Origin: Eremomyces bilateralis CBS 781.70
Lineage: Eukaryota > Ascomycota > Dothideomycetes > Eremomycetales > Eremomycetaceae
Reading direction: 5' to 3'
DNA length: 64,000 bases
Assembly (NCBI RefSeq): GCF_010015585.1
Contig: NW_022985074.1
Coordinates: forward strand, 248,001 to 312,000
Shown here: positions 1 through 12,603 of the stretch, piece after piece
Position numbering within the stretch: position 1 is the stretch's first letter
How the letters are laid out: every line of letters starts with the position of its first letter
Translations under genes and position numbers: made by a program
The notes under the pieces: model-generated
What the model was told of the DNA's origin: nothing
Seen by the model: only the letters and a program-made list of their open reading frames with translations
Database searches by the model: none

Positions 1-1504
1 TGCTATTCGTCCGGCTGTGTGCCCGGCTGTGTGCCCGGCTGTGCGAGCGCGACCCTGCATTCTGCCGCGCCTCGTCCATCTCCAGGGCCAGTCGGTCCGG
101 GTCAGGCGTGACGGCCGGCTGCAGGAACTCGCCGGAGGGGTTCTTCATGACCTCGTCGCCGGCGAGGATCGGGTGGATATCATCGTCGCCGGTGACGCTT
201 TCGGGGCGGATACCGATGGCGTCGGGCGACGGCTCATACGCGGTGCCGCACATGTAGCTGCCACGCCGGGAGTCGCGGACGTGGATGACATCCTCGTCGT
301 GGTCTTCGTGATCGGAGTCGATGGCGTGGTCGTGCTTGAGGCGGGAGACGGGGTCGGTATCGCTGGCGGGAAAGCTCATTTGGTGGAGGGGGGACTCGAC
401 GTGCACGTCTTGGCCGCTGCTGGAGCGGGGTTTGCCGCCTGCTGAGGGAGGGCGGGGGGACGCGATGCGGGACGCATACTCCTCGGCGGCGCGGTTTCCG
501 ATTTCTTCGTCGGGGGTGCCGACGGGCCCGGAACCTGAATGAGCATCGGTTAGAAAAGTTGGGTAGGAGTAACCGTAAGACTCACCACTTCCGACCGCCC
601 GCTTCGCGCTCCCATAGACCAATTCATTCAACTCCGTACTACTCAAATGCCAATCCTTCCGATCCGCCGAAATGGCCGGTCCGTATTCTCCCTCCGTCTC
701 CCTCGCCAACTCCTCCGGATGCTTCTGATACCACTGCTTCTCAATCTTGGTTATCTTCGGCCCAAAGCCGTGTCCATGCATCCCATAACTGCCCGGCGGT
801 CCAGTAAACGGATCCGGAGCGGCGGTCTTGCGCGACAACTGCGGCAAACTCGTCGCCGAGTGATTTGATGGGCCTAGAGTCGGGGTAGGTGCTTGTACGT
901 CGCCAGCATTCTTGTACAGCGGGATTTGAACACCAATTTCGGGAATGCCTTCTTCCGCGTCGTCTTTGTAGATCGACGCCGGGCGACTGCTCTGGCTATG
1001 GGACGACGTGGTCCGCGCCAAAGAAGGTCGTTCAGGAACGGACGGGCGTTCGTCGATGTCACCGACCGCCTTGCCGATGCCCGCCGCCGCCGCTTGTTGG
1101 GAGTCTGTGCGCGTGACGTTCTGGATGCGCGACTTCGCGGTGGACGACGCGAACGACGCTTTCGGGGCGTGAAGCGGGAGGTCCTCGGCGATGTTTTTCG
1201 TCTGCTCGCCGGGCGGCGTCCCGAAGGACATGTTGTCGTACTCTTCGCCTTCGTGGCCGATGGTCGGCAGGTTCACGCTTGGGGGGCGTTGGGGGAATTC
1301 TTGAGAACTCTGTTTTGAGAGGGAGAGTCCGTTTTTGTTGTGGAACGTCGGGTCGTTGAGGGGAGAGCGCGTGTAGGAGCGCTCCTCAGCGACTTCCGTC
1401 GTGCGTTTCGGACGAGCCGGAATGCAAGGGGCGTCGTTGTTGGTGGAATTGCCGGAGGATTGGCCATTTCGAGATGGACGAGGGGGGATGGTAGGAACCG
1501 TCAT
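1..1504 (-). CDS. aim21: Aim21-like protein (C-terminus beyond the window)
   Basis: Exons on the minus strand are 1504-586 and 534-1, with an intron at 535-585 (GTGAGT donor, CTAAC branch point, CAG acceptor, phase 1). The N-terminus begins MTVPTIPPRPSR and is rich in Pro and Ser, with repeated PxRP-type motifs (for example IPARPKR and ERPSVPERPS) of the kind that bind SH3 domains. Further on it carries YGPAISADRKDWH and a conserved stretch reading DDDIHPILAGDEV, typical of fungal 'altered inheritance of mitochondria protein 21'. In yeast Aim21 works at cortical actin patches with Tda2 and regulates actin assembly and mitochondrial inheritance. The frame is open to position 1, so the C-terminal part lies outside the window. 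The start at 1504 is the first ATG in the frame. The assignment rests on remembered family motifs, not on a search. Confidence 0.82.
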   Translation of the reverse strand, partial: MTVPTIPPRPSRNGQSSGNSTNNDAPCIPARPKRTTEVAEERSYTRSPLNDPTFHNKNGLSLSKQSSQEFPQRPPSVNLPTIGHEGEEYDNMSFGTPPGEQTKNIAEDLPLHAPKASFASSTAKSRIQNVTRTDSQQAAAAGIGKAVGDIDERPSVPERPSLARTTSSHSQSSRPASIYKDDAEEGIPEIGVQIPLYKNAGDVQAPTPTLGPSNHSATSLPQLSRKTAAPDPFTGPPGSYGMHGHGFGPKITKIEKQWYQKHPEELARETEGEYGPAISADRKDWHLSSTELNELVYGSAKRAVGSGESYGYSYPTFLTDAHSGSGPVGTPDEEIGNRAAEEYASRIASPRPPSAGGKPRSSSGQDVHVESPLHQMSFPASDTDPVSRLKHDHAIDSDHEDHDEDVIHVRDSRRGSYMCGTAYEPSPDAIGIRPESVTGDDDIHPILAGDEVMKNPSGEFLQPAVTPDPDRLALEMDEARQNAGSRSHSRAHSRAHSRTNS

Positions 1505-4500
1505 TGTATAGATATCGTAGTGGAGTTCGGGATTCGTTTAGAGGGATAATAGTGTTAGGGGAAGATAGATTCGTTGATTAAATGGATGGTAGAAAATGAA
1601 AACGGAACTGGAAAGCGAGTCAGCAGCTTGCCTTGCGTGTCCGAAACGTCAACAGCTGGGAAAAGTGTTGGTATCGTTGCGATCTAGATAAGGCCCTGGT
1701 TGTAGTTGAGCCGCCAATGAGCGCGGTCGAGATGGGGATCACGCTGCAGGCACATGCACCAGGCCTGGCAGACTCGAGAGCATTGATATGGAATCAAAGG
1801 TCGGTGAGAGAGGCATCCTCCTTGCCTTGTCGCGGTTGAGGCATTAAAGTGTCTTAGTTGATTGATTGAAGCTCAACAGAATCTTGCTCGCAATAACTAA
1901 CTCTCAATGCCTCAGTGCTGGAGGTCTCATCCAATGCGACCAGCAATTTGACGCATGACAGCCTGGAGCCAGGTCCAGGTCACGGTCATTGCTGTTTGCC
2001 CCGAGCCTCTTCATCGCGGGGTGCTGCCGATCCGATGGTTCTGGTGGTGACGTAGCACAACATTGGGGTTGACACTCAACTGGCAGGGCAAGGGAAGGAT
2101 ATGCGGTGAAGGTAGAAGATAGCAACACTTACCAAGATTCTCAAAGCAAAAAGGGCTAATTAGGAGTGGTCGTGGAAGTCAATCATCAGAATAATGATGA
2201 TGGTGATGATGATGATGTGGTGATAGAGGATGTAGAAGAAGTGGTGGTGATTAAGAACGATTCAACGACGAAAGGATTCAAGGAGCAAGAAGTCGAGCAA
2301 GTGGGCCTTTGGAGGGACTGAGCTATTTAAGAGACAATTGGATTTTCAATAAGGAAAACTGGATGAATCATTACAGTGAATTGTTGGCAGAGTGGGAAGC
2401 ATCGTGAGTGGCAGGACTGGGGGGTGTGACGATGCAACGCCATGAGAATCACAGCTGGCGTCATTGGTGGCCCACCGACCGAAGATTAGTGCCTAGAGGC
2501 CTAAGGCAGCTCCACCGCCCGCCCCAGACCGTCTGCACATCAAACCAGAAACTGGTGCGTCTAGATTGCACGATACACCCGCTACCACTGAATTGTCCAT
2601 GTGCCTAATGGCCCGAGAGCTGAGAGCTGAGAGATGTGGAAGGGGCATCATGCATGAAATCGCGCATTTTTAATTAAGACATAGATGAGCGATACTGCGT
2701 CAAATCCCTATCTATTAACTATGCCCAAATCCCTCATAGTAACGACACAGGCAGCCGCAATATTTTACCCGTCACCCGTCGCCGCACCAATTTCCATCAA
2801 ATCGCGCATCCATCCAAAACTCACGATAGCCCAACGGGCCCCCCAAAAAGGCAGACTCGGAAAACTCACGGCTTAAAGAAGCCAAAAGATTCCATCGCAT
2901 CACGGGGGCGACGCCTGCCAAGGCGTAGGGGCCATCCGCCCCGCTTCCCGGCTCCACCTGCATCACGATCGTGGCTGATGTGGAAATCTCTGCAAAGTGC
3001 AAACGCGGAAGGGCAGAAGGGCGCATTTGATTCGGTGCGGGAGAGGGCGGTTTGCACGGGATCAGCAGGTTTGGGTGCCGCCTTGCCGGTCGCGTTGGAT
3101 CACTCATAGATGGGGAGGGTGGCCAATTGGATGGAGAGGTTGGGAAGCGATGTTAGATGGATCGTGATGCATGAATGAAATTGGAAAGGTCAGCGGGTTG
3201 GAAGCTGGCTCGCCTGTTTAGGAGTTACAGCTTCTGGGTAGGTGCTCTGTAATGCCTACAAATTGCCGACTGGCGGAGGTACCACAGTGTGACTGGAGAT
3301 ATCGTAAGTAGGTAAGTTATGGAGCTGGTCGGCGAGATTCCTCGATCCGTCCTTTCTCTTCAGATTTCAACGTCCTGTGTTGCTAGCTCAGCTTCTCCGC
3401 AATCCACATCCTCGCGCTGCAGAAATAGTAGCGCCATGCAACGTGAACTTGTGAGGGTAGCGCCATCGAACCACGTGCCCCACAGAACTACCACAAGTGC
3501 ACGAGGAGAGATGCGTCTCCTAGCAAATCCTCACCCGAGCCGCTGTCGGTTGGTTCAGACTGCTGACTGGCATCAGGCTGTCAGCACTTGGCAAGACCGA
3601 AAGTCTGTTGCCGGCGGTCACGCTTGAAGGGACGCCAGCATTGATGGACGAAGTTCGGACTGTCGACCTTGATTTCATGTGAGCTATCTGTGGGTGAAAA
3701 TGTTTGACAGATCTGTGTACTTAAGTCATTGATGACGAAGCATTGAGAAAAACGGGTTTAGGAAATCAGGTATCGCTGGAGAACGCATTGGTTTCGGTCA
3801 ACATTGGTTTCGGTCAACTGGGAAAGCTTTGATGGGATTCAGGCATTCAGCCCAACATGATCGGAGAAAAATTCATCAGAGGTCGGTGTGTGCTTCGCAG
3901 TGGTGTTGGTTTGGACATCGTTCCAAACCCCCCAAAAAACCAAAAAAATTATTCCGTGTCTTCGTCATCCAAGAGCGAACGAGCTTGATAAGACATCTCG
4001 ATTCTCGAGTGGATTGTCGACTGTCGTCACTCGTCCCCATTCATGTTGCAAGCGTCAGCCCCGCATTCTCGGTTTCTCACAGACAGCATGGGATCACTAG
4101 CGCATCGAGGATGTGTCGATCGGATATGCATGCGTACGATATACGATATACGACGGCTGGGGTATTGACCGGTCTGGTATGCCGTACCCTTAGGTTACAG
4201 ATACAATCCAAAGTTGCCGGCCACCATGTCCCATCCCGTCGTTGGGTTCTCGTAAACTTTTTCGTTTTCACCGTTTGATGCAAGTCGCAACGTGGCGCTC
4301 TCGCTGGAGACTAGTATCCTGCATACTTGGAAAGGGGGGAACGAGGTGGTAAAAGGTAGGAATACAGAATGCTAGCTTACGAGGTTGCGGAGGTCTCGAT
4401 GAGGAGGTTGATCAGGTCACTGGTGCCGCCGGTGCCGCTTGGTTCTTAGAAATCAATAAATGCGGATGGGTTCACAGTGAGTTTAGATGTGCATGGCAGA

Positions 4501-6878
4501 GAGTTAGAGCAAGTTCTCAACAAGTCTGCCGTTTCTTTGTTGGAGGATGCAAGGTGAACGTCCACCAATGGCGGACGAGTACATGCCTATGCAGCGATTT
4601 TGTGCTCGGGACCATCTCCCTCGTAGGTTCAGACCGTTACGTTCCTGGTTCGGAATATCCCCTATTATCATGCTGTATCCTTCCATCTAGAGTCGCTTAA
4701 TTTCCTCACCTCTATCCTCCCTTCGATCCAAAATTCGATAACTTTGTTTAGAGACGTTGCACACCATCCACGTGGGGTCCTATCGCCGTGTGGCCCATTC
4801 CGCCACGCAACGATTCCCCTTGAAGCTTCGCGCCAACCGCAATCAAGCTATAACCAAGCGCCTAGCAATGACCATCCATGCGTGTGACAGGCATGGCCGC
4901 TGCCATTATCCAATCAATGTCATTCCTGCCCACATCCGATTATGGGACCCTGGCCGGTGCCTGTTGACGAAACCACGAACATGTGTGGGGTAGTGGGAGA
5001 AAGGAACCATTCAATATTCATGGTTGGGGAAAGGATGTTGCCATACCAGATTAGGAGAGATTATTGGAGGGAGAAGCGCTCCTTGCGTACTGGGGAGGAA
5101 TTCCACTTTCAGCGCTCAATTTACAACATCAGGGTTCTAACGAATATTTGTTTGAGTCGTTGGGCACCGTCATCCCAATTGGCCATACATGTGAAGAGTA
5201 AAAGCTTGAGACACGGGAGGAAAAGGGAGAGAAAACGGATATGGTTTCAGCTCTGTCCTTACTCTCACCGAAGAATATCTGCTCCATCTACAGAATACAG
5301 TAAATGAGCTTCGACGAAGACGCTTTCCTTAGGAACCGCCCTTTGTGCAATATCCTGGGGGCTGGGCCATGTGGAGGAAATAAGGTTGGCTTGGCGAGGC
5401 TTAGCATTTCTTGGCGTATGGATATTGTGATTCTTGAAGTGGGACACTTGACACTTCCCCTGCCGTTCGACCTTCACGTTCCACTGTTCTACGGTCTCGT
5501 TCAACGTCCTTTCCACTACCATTACTTCAATGTATCTCCTAAATTATATCCTCATGGCCGCCATCCCTCCTGGATTGGAATGATGTTATTCTCTACAAGC
5601 CAGTGAGCATTGCTCTCAGTATAGGAACCTCGGTTACCATATGGTTTCATTGGTACAAACTAGAAGCATCGTGGTTCCTTCGCTATCTTAGCTTCGTTCC
5701 CCGGATTTCTTAGTTCTCTCCGCATCTCTGGCTGCATGTCAGCCGATTGGTCCCCGATTGTGTGCTCGTATTCTTGTGCGTTGTGCCTCACATCCATGGT
5801 GCCGGATAGGGGATGGCGGATGACATTCTTTTACCCAGTTCAACCTTCCAATAACCCAGTTCGTGTCAACTGACAGCTACAAAACGTTGAGTTCCGAGCT
5901 GGCATAACCGTACCTAGATCGCGCCATTTGCTGGGTTACCGTGAGAGCCGCGGCCTGCTGTTCTGGGATCAGAGCATTACTGGCGAATAATCAGACTTCC
6001 CTGGCATTTATATCCCGCGACGCCTGCTTTCGCTTACCGGCAATCCGTACCATTCCCTGCGTCACCGACTCGCCTGGTCCCTCCAAAGATGGTGTACGGA
6101 CGTGGGGTACGGCAGATATGGCCTCCAGCCACCAATGACACGCAGCATATCTACATTTTCCCGTCTGGGCGAACAAACCGCGATTCAGGACTCTTTCAGA
6201 CTTTCCATTCTACTTGAAAGAAGTAATCGACTAAACAAGTCATTTTTCCATATTGCCTCGGAGCTTGGCGTTGTTTCGCGTCTGCCATTGGCTCAACACA
6301 CCCCTACCCCTCCATGAGATTTCAGGCGGCCGGCGCTCTTAGCCCAGAAACATAAAAGATGCCAAGCCGTGCACTTTTCGCGTTCGGTTCCGCTGCATAC
6401 GACGACCCTGCGCATGCACCACCGTGGGCTGAGAGATACCCACGCCAGCGACCCCTGTGCCCCATGGGGTAGTGTCAACGGAGTCCACTGACGAACGGGA
6501 ACCAAGTCTTAAAGTCGTTTCTAGAATCGTTCGGGCTAGAGCTGCTTGGCGACGCATTGCATACATGATTCATCTACCAGGAAATCACGGCGGTTGGGTA
6601 CGAGCAGGCGATGTTCTGGACGTCGTCGTGCGCCGCCCAGCCAGCAGAGGATCAAGCCAAGTCTACGAAATGAAACTAAAGGGCCGAGCGGGGTTGTGTG
6701 GCACGGTGGGATAGAGGGTGGATCTCTCCAGGGTCATGGCAACGACCGTAAGTACATTCTCTGTACATTTATAATATTGCTCATGGCCATCTATTTCTCT
6801 GTCTCCTTTACTTCAGGTCGAGTCGTCACTGTCGTTCCTTCCTTGCAGTCCCTTCCGCACTCTATCTGTCTTGCAATC
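1505..6878. other. Long intergenic region, no convincing gene
   Basis: About 5.4 kb between the divergent aim21 and MFS exporter genes. Open frames here are short, start mostly at non-ATG codons and show no recognisable domains. At 2165-2330 there is a purine-rich tract with GATGAT-type simple repeats on the plus strand. On the minus strand a good donor (GTAAGT) near 2130 could belong to a 5'-UTR intron of aim21, but I could not settle its acceptor. A short GC-rich island at 4377-4440 is listed separately. Confidence 0.55.
4377..4440 (-). other. Possible isolated terminal exon
   Basis: In an otherwise gene-poor stretch, the minus strand from about 4440 to 4377 reads GTGGTSDLINLLIETSATS and then TAA, with coding-like base composition. 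I could not find a convincing partner exon upstream, and the plus strand is also open for part of this island. It may be the remnant or last exon of an unrecognised gene, or chance. Confidence 0.2.
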
Positions 6879-8966
6879 ATGGGTCAATCCGACGTGGTAG
6901 ACCATCCGGAGAAGACCGAGACGGTGCAAACGGAGGTTGTCCCTACTCCTACTAGCAATGATGTTAGTTCTACTACATCAGAGACAGCTGGGGGTCCCCC
7001 CGGAATGACCAAGGCGAAGTGGCTCGCCTGTATAGCCTTGGCGCTGGGGTACACGACGACCTTCCAGCAATTTGCATGCACAGGATCTATTGTCAGGCAC
7101 ATCGATCTTGAGCTTGGTCATTCCCCTCAGTACAATTGGATGCTGGCAGTATATACGCTAGGTCTAGCTGTATGCTTGCCCGTTACTGGTAATTTTGCCC
7201 TATTCTATACTTGAGGATTCATAACTAATTGTCCTAGGCGGTCTCTCCGATATCTTTGGACGTCGATGGTTTTTCATGGGTGGCTGCGTTGTATCCTTAA
7301 TTGGAACTATCGTCTCAGTGCGAGCCGACGCCGTAAACATGGTGATTGGAGGTATGGCTCTGAAGGGCATTGGGGCTGCCGCGCAACAACTCGCGTAAGT
7401 CTCGAATTACGGTGCAGAGCCCACTTTCTCTAATGCCTTGCAGGGTGGCCGGTATTGCTGAGATCGTCCCAAATAAGCATCGAGGCACGGCTCAAGCCAT
7501 TCTGGACATTATCACCACCCCCTGGACCATGTTCGGCTCGCTCGCCGGCAATGCCATGGTCAAATACCACCATCTCACGTTCAGGATCAATTGGTATGTT
7601 GGGATTGCGCTGAATATTGTGACCCTGGTCATGGCATTCTTCTTCTACTTTCCGGTAAGTTCAATATGCGCTGGAGTCCCATGGAAATGACTGACATCCA
7701 CCATAGCCGCACCATCCGAACTCGCATGGCAAGTCAAAGCGTCAGCAATTCTACGAAATTGACTGGATCGGTGTTGCTCTTTGGGCCGTAAGTCTTGTCT
7801 CCAACCGACCTCGCTTTGGATGTTAACGGCGACCCTAGTCCGGGCTCACTATGCTTCTCGTCGGTATCTCCTTTGGAGGCGTGTCGTATCCATGGAAATC
7901 TGCTATTGTCCTCTGCCTGATCCTGATTGGTGCCGCTCTTCTCTTCGTTATGGGCATGTGGGAATGGAAATTTGCACCGAACCCCTTCATGGACCGGTCC
8001 CTGTTTTCCCGCGGCCGCACGTTCAGTCTGGTCCTGGTGATCATCTTCGTCGCTGGTATGGGTCTGTATGCCGGCTCTGCATTCTGGCCCCAGCAGATCT
8101 CGTTCATGTACGATGAAGATCCGATCCGCATTGGTGTCCTCACCATCGCAGGTGGTGCCGGTGGTGCTAGTAAGTGCCAAAACACTCCCATCCGCGCATT
8201 CCGTCCCTATTCTAACCTCCCTCCCTCCAGCCGGTGGCTTCGTCAGCGGCATGATCATCGGCAAACACAAGTGGCTCAAAACCCACTGGTGCGTCCTCTT
8301 CGGCGTCTTCCTTAAAGTCGTCGGCCCCGCCGGCCTCACCACCCTCACCCCCGACACCCTCTCCCGCGCCCTCGGCCTCACCTTCCTGTCTGGCTGTGGC
8401 ACCGGCTGGGTCTCCGTCTCCCTGATCGTGTGCATCCAGCTCGCCTGTGACGACCACAACATCGGTCTCGCCTCCATGCTGATCGGCAGCTTCCGCGCGG
8501 CCGGCGGCACCGTCGCGCTGGCGATCTACAGTACCGTGCTCAGCAACAAGGTGCGCCAAGTCATCGGGAAGCATATCGGTGGCGCCGTCATCCCGATGGG
8601 CGTGAAGCGGGAGGATCTGGCGCGGTTCATCACCGCGATCAGCGCGGGGGATATCAAGACCGCGCTGACTATCCCCGGAGCGAACGTCGAGGTGCTATTG
8701 GCGGCCAAGGAGGCCTCCAAGTGGGCCTATGCCGAGGGATTTAAGTACGTCCGATTTTCCGTTGCCGTAATACCCTCTAGTGGGAAACATGACTGACTAA
8801 CCGTCATAGGGCCCTCTACATCACGGCCTTGAGCTTCGCGGCGTTCGCTTTCGTCGTCACGCTCTTCACGAAGGACGTGTCGAAGAACATGACCTCGCAT
8901 GTAGCCGTGCGCCTGGAGAATGAGGCGCCTGTCTCTGATGATGAGAAGGAGAAAGCGTTAGCGTAG
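6879..8966 (+). CDS. MFS exporter, trichothecene/siderophore efflux (TRI12-like) type
   Basis: Seven exons: 6879-7188, 7238-7394, 7444-7654, 7707-7787, 7839-8169, 8231-8744 and 8810-8966, giving 586 residues. All introns are GT-AG and phases agree across every junction. The protein has a charged N-terminus (EKTETVQTE), then about 12-14 hydrophobic segments. The MFS loop 2-3 signature appears as GGLSDIFGRRW, followed by MALKGIGAAAQQLA and EIVPNKHRG, which are typical of the fungal TRI12-like drug:H+ antiporter branch. It should sit in the plasma membrane or a vesicle membrane and export a toxin, siderophore or drug; the substrate cannot be read from sequence. No biosynthetic genes adjoin it. 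An upstream ATG at 6736 followed by a good donor (GTAAGT) could add 16 residues through an acceptor just before 6849, so the exact start is uncertain. Confidence 0.88.
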
Positions 8967-9866
8967 GACAGAAGCGCATGGGTTAGGACGGAGGGAAACG
9001 TCTCGCCTGCACTGGGTCGATGTAGGTCAAAACATTGAATAAAGGAACCAAGGAATCAATATTACTATGGGAACTCTAATACTTTCACGATCATGTCGAA
9101 CCCTTTTTTACATTTCTAAGCCGTCCATAATTTGCTATTGTGACACTCGGTCAATAACACATGTCAGCAGGTGCTTGAATTAGACCATTCTTCGGTTTTC
9201 CGCCAGTCTGCCTTTTTATCCGTTCCGTGATTGGTATTTCATGTCCCAGCACCTCAGTAGGCGGAGTTGTGAAGGAGCCCGAGATCAGCCATCTCGATTC
9301 ACCTCCTCTTCCGAGGGTATTTCGCCAATGGAGCGATCTCACCAGCACCCAGGATGCTAGACCATGCCCTTCATCTAGATCTACGATAATTATATGGCTC
9401 CAATACGAGATGTTCCATCCGCATCTAGACCTTCATCAAGTATATTGCTATTAGCAGCCACAAAGTGAACGCCCTAGCTGTTTCATGTGATCCCGTTGGT
9501 CAGCCATATATGAGCGCATTGAGCGAAAGGGGTCCGGCTATAGCAGCCTTGGGTCGAACGATTGTTTCTGGTGGACGGGATGGCGGATTAAAAAAGGTCG
9601 GATCCTGATAGGCGAGTTGGAGAACAATAGGTCGCTTAGCGGAAATTGGCACGCGGCATTCACAAGCCCCAAGAAAAGCTTACGTCGTCCTCCCCTCTTT
9701 CCACGGTAAAAGAATTTTTCAAAGCTGAACGGCTGAATTGAGGCAGAACAGATGTCATCAAGCGGTAAAGCCCGATGTATCTCCTTAGCCAATAGCTCTC
9801 TCAACATTTCTATATATTGTCACCGATCACCGTGCGAGGAAGATTCTCATTGTTATCCAGAAGCGC
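8967..9866. other. Intergenic region between convergent genes
   Basis: 900 bp between the 3' ends of the MFS exporter and the TFIIF-alpha gene. An 89-codon ATG-started frame on the minus strand (9807-9538) shows no recognisable domain, and I do not call it. Nothing else was seen beyond presumed 3' UTRs. Confidence 0.5.
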
Positions 9867-12014
9867 TCAGGTACGTTTTGCGAACAACGTCTTGGTCTGT
9901 GAATTGAACGACGTCACGCTCTTCACGCGCTTGATGAACTCGCCCGTCTGATCGCTCGAAATGCGGCCACGGAACACTTCCAAGAGCCCCTTAAGCGCGA
10001 TGCCTTCTGCTGGGATGGCGTTGCGGATGTCTTCGACGGTGGGGATTGCTGGGATGTGTGTTAATCATCTACGCGGCTTTCATGAAGTTTATATGGAGCT
10101 TGAGATGAGTGTCGAGAGAGGATGCTGGGTACTTACGTCGCTTCTCGGGACTGGCCGCCCGCGCTGCACCAGGGGCAGGGCTCGCTGCGCGGGAACCAAT
10201 TGGCGTCCCCGTGCGCGATGGACGCTGCATTTTCGAAACTTTCCGGCGTCCACCGTCGGTCGTTTCACTGTCACTTCCAGAGGCGGCGGCACCGGAGAAA
10301 GACCCTTGGCGCGACGCGGCGAGGGAGGTTGGCTTGGGCGAGTGTGGCCGCGACGGGATCCTCGTGACAGGTGGTTGCGCGGGCATGTGGCTCTGCTTGA
10401 GGCGCTTGCGGACGGACTCGCTGTCGCTGGCGTCGGAGAGGTTGGGGGATCCGGGGCGTTTGAGGGATGCGGCGGCGGTGAGGGGCTCGCCGTGTTTTGA
10501 GGCGCGGCCGGAGGGGGTGTTGCTGCCGGTGTTGGCTCCAGAAAGTCGGTCGGTGTCTTTGCCTTTGTCGTCCTCTCCAGCCGCTTTCTTAGCTGCCTCT
10601 TCTTCCGCACGCTTGCGCTCCTCCTCTTCGGAATCGTCGCTGTCGCTCTGGTGGGTTATGTCAATACCAAGAACTTAGGAAACGGGATGAAAAGGGAGCT
10701 GGTTAAAGGAAGTAATGGTGGACTAACAGATGCAAAATAAGGGTTGCCATCCTCATCTTCGAGATAGGCGTTATTTCGTTCCTTCTTCCATAATGACTTT
10801 TTCAACTTCTTCTCCAGCTCCCTCTGTCGCTCCTCTGCCCTTTGTCGATTTTGTTCCTCTCTCTCGACCTCCTGCTCATCCGTCAAGCCGAATACGTTAG
10901 CCTGGCGCTGCTCTTTGAAAATCGCTTCTTCCGCCTCTTTCCGGGTCTCTTCATCTTCGCCAAACAGATCGCCTTCATCATCGTCATCAAAGTCGGCCTT
11001 CATGTCGAAGTCGAAATCGTGATCATTCCCAGCACCCGCCTCCTCTGTAACACGCTGTGTATCGGGCCTGGATACCACAAAACCGCGCCCACGCTCCGAG
11101 TCCTTGCTCCGTTGCTTGGAAGCAGCCATTTGGTCCTCGGCCTCTTGGACGAACCGGGGACCTTTGTACTTCTTCTTCATCTCCGCTTCCGCTTCGTCAT
11201 ATGTCATTGTTTTCATCTTTCCAACCTCACGGAACTTGTAGAATTTCTCGACTGGCATGACTCGGTATTGCCCTTGCTGAGTTGGACCGGGTTCGCGGAC
11301 CATTACGATAAATTGATCCACGAGACCACCTTCATAGGCACCGCGCCACGTATGCTGGTTATCGAAGTCTTCCAGATGCCACGGAATGGATTCTTCGTAC
11401 CGCAATTGACTTCGCTTCTGCTGTTCGGGTGTCTCGTTGAGTTCGTATGCCGACACGGCCGTAGCCTTCCGTCGCGTATTCTGCTGCTTTTGTGTCTTTG
11501 TTGATGGTGCGATCTGGGCTAGATTCTCGTCCCGGATGCGCTTCCTTTCCGCCTTGACCGCCTCAATCCGCTCGCGTTCCTGATCTGCTTCCGCGATCTC
11601 CTTGGTGTCCACATCCATGGTTTCCCCGCCAGGCATAATAGCCTGCAGGTCTCGCCGATGGAGCCGGACTGGTCGGGTCCATTCATCTTGATTCGTAGGG
11701 TCGACCGTCTGATTGCCTTGCAAGCGCATGAGATGATGCCGTAGCCCTTTCAGTATCGCCCGTTTCGTCGTGAAGACAGGAATGTCTCGGAATTTGACGT
11801 CAGGTTCATCCTTGACTCGGGGTTGGGAAGTAGTCGGGCCGTTTGCTGGTGGTGCCGGAGGGGTGCCAGTTTTCGGTCTCGGTCTTGCTGTAGGAGGTCC
11901 TCTCTGGCCAGGCTTTGGGCGGGTAATCAAAGGATTTGCCTTTGGCTTTCGTCGATATACAGGCGCGCCTCCATTGGGGGTAGAGCCGGGAGGGCCTGCT
12001 GGCGAGGCGCTCAT
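9867..12014 (-). CDS. tfg1: Transcription initiation factor IIF, alpha subunit (Rap74/Tfg1)
   Basis: Three minus-strand exons, 12014-10728, 10647-10137 and 10048-9867, encode 659 residues. After a Pro/Arg-rich start comes the conserved Rap74 dimerisation region (about residues 70-290), including FRDIPVFTTKRAILKGLRHH, RYEESIPWHLEDFDNQHTW and the YRVMPVEKFYKF block. The middle is very acidic, then a KKSLWKKERNNAYLEDEDGNPYF motif region leads into a long Ser/Pro/Lys-rich linker. The last exon (IPTVEDIRNAIP to FAKRT) is the small C-terminal winged-helix domain that contacts the CTD phosphatase Fcp1 in other eukaryotes. The protein acts in the nucleus with Tfg2 and RNA polymerase II at promoter opening and early elongation. 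It is an essential, single-copy housekeeping gene. Intron phases match at both junctions. Confidence 0.93.
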
Positions 12015-12240
12015 TGCCTAAGACTGAAGTGTATCGATGGACAGCAAGCAGTTGAAGGGTGTTTGGATATCGTCCTGGAAAAGCAAATATGAGAAAGACC
12101 TGTGGGCCAAGGTGAAATTGTTAAATTGTTTGCAGAAAGGAGGATTCACGTTGGATGTGGAATGTTCATTGATTAACTCCAGGAACGGATTGACATCTGA
12201 GTGCTGAGGTCACTGACTCAGTCACGTGATAATAATATAA

Positions 12241-12480
12241 TGCCTGAGGTAGTAAGGCAGTAATATCGCCTGAGGCAGAGAGCCTCAGAGCCAGAGGGCA
12301 GAGAGGGCGAGGGATAGGGCGAGAGCGGAGATGTCAGGGGGCAGACAGAGGCTGAGAGCCGAGAGAGGGCAGAGAGGGCGGAGAGGCTCAGAGCCGTCAG
12401 AGCCTCAGAGGCTGAGAGCCGTGAGAGCCTGAGAGCCTGAGAGGGCAGGAGGGCTAGAGGGTAGAGGGCCAGAGGGCGGC
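12241..12480. repeat. Purine-rich minisatellite (GAGAGCC / AGAGGGC units)
   Basis: About 240 bp made of imperfect short units such as GAGAGCC, AGAGGGC, GCCTCAGAG and GAGAGGG in varying order on the plus strand. Purine:pyrimidine asymmetry is strong. It lies between the divergent 5' ends of the TFIIF-alpha gene and the DUF6594 gene. The minus-strand open frame across it is low-complexity (Leu/Ser repeats) and is not a gene. Confidence 0.8.
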
Positions 12481-12603
12481 GCACTTATTTTTGTCTGTGG
12501 CACAGATATAAATTGCTAGCGCAGACCGCCTACAGTTTACTATCACTTATGATTTTGCGAACCATCTCATCAAAGAGCATCGTTATGTTTTCACCCGACT
12601 ATT

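Noticed and set aside
17-1318. Long plus-strand open frames
   Set aside because: They are antisense shadows of the aim21 gene, whose minus-strand frame has conserved motifs and a proper intron.
10069-11504. Plus- and alternate-frame ORFs across the TFIIF-alpha gene
   Set aside because: The conserved Rap74 sequence is in one minus-strand frame, and the others are low-complexity shadows.
12218-12484. 88-codon minus-strand frame rich in Leu and Ser
   Set aside because: It is produced by the GAGAGCC minisatellite and is not protein-like outside the repeat.
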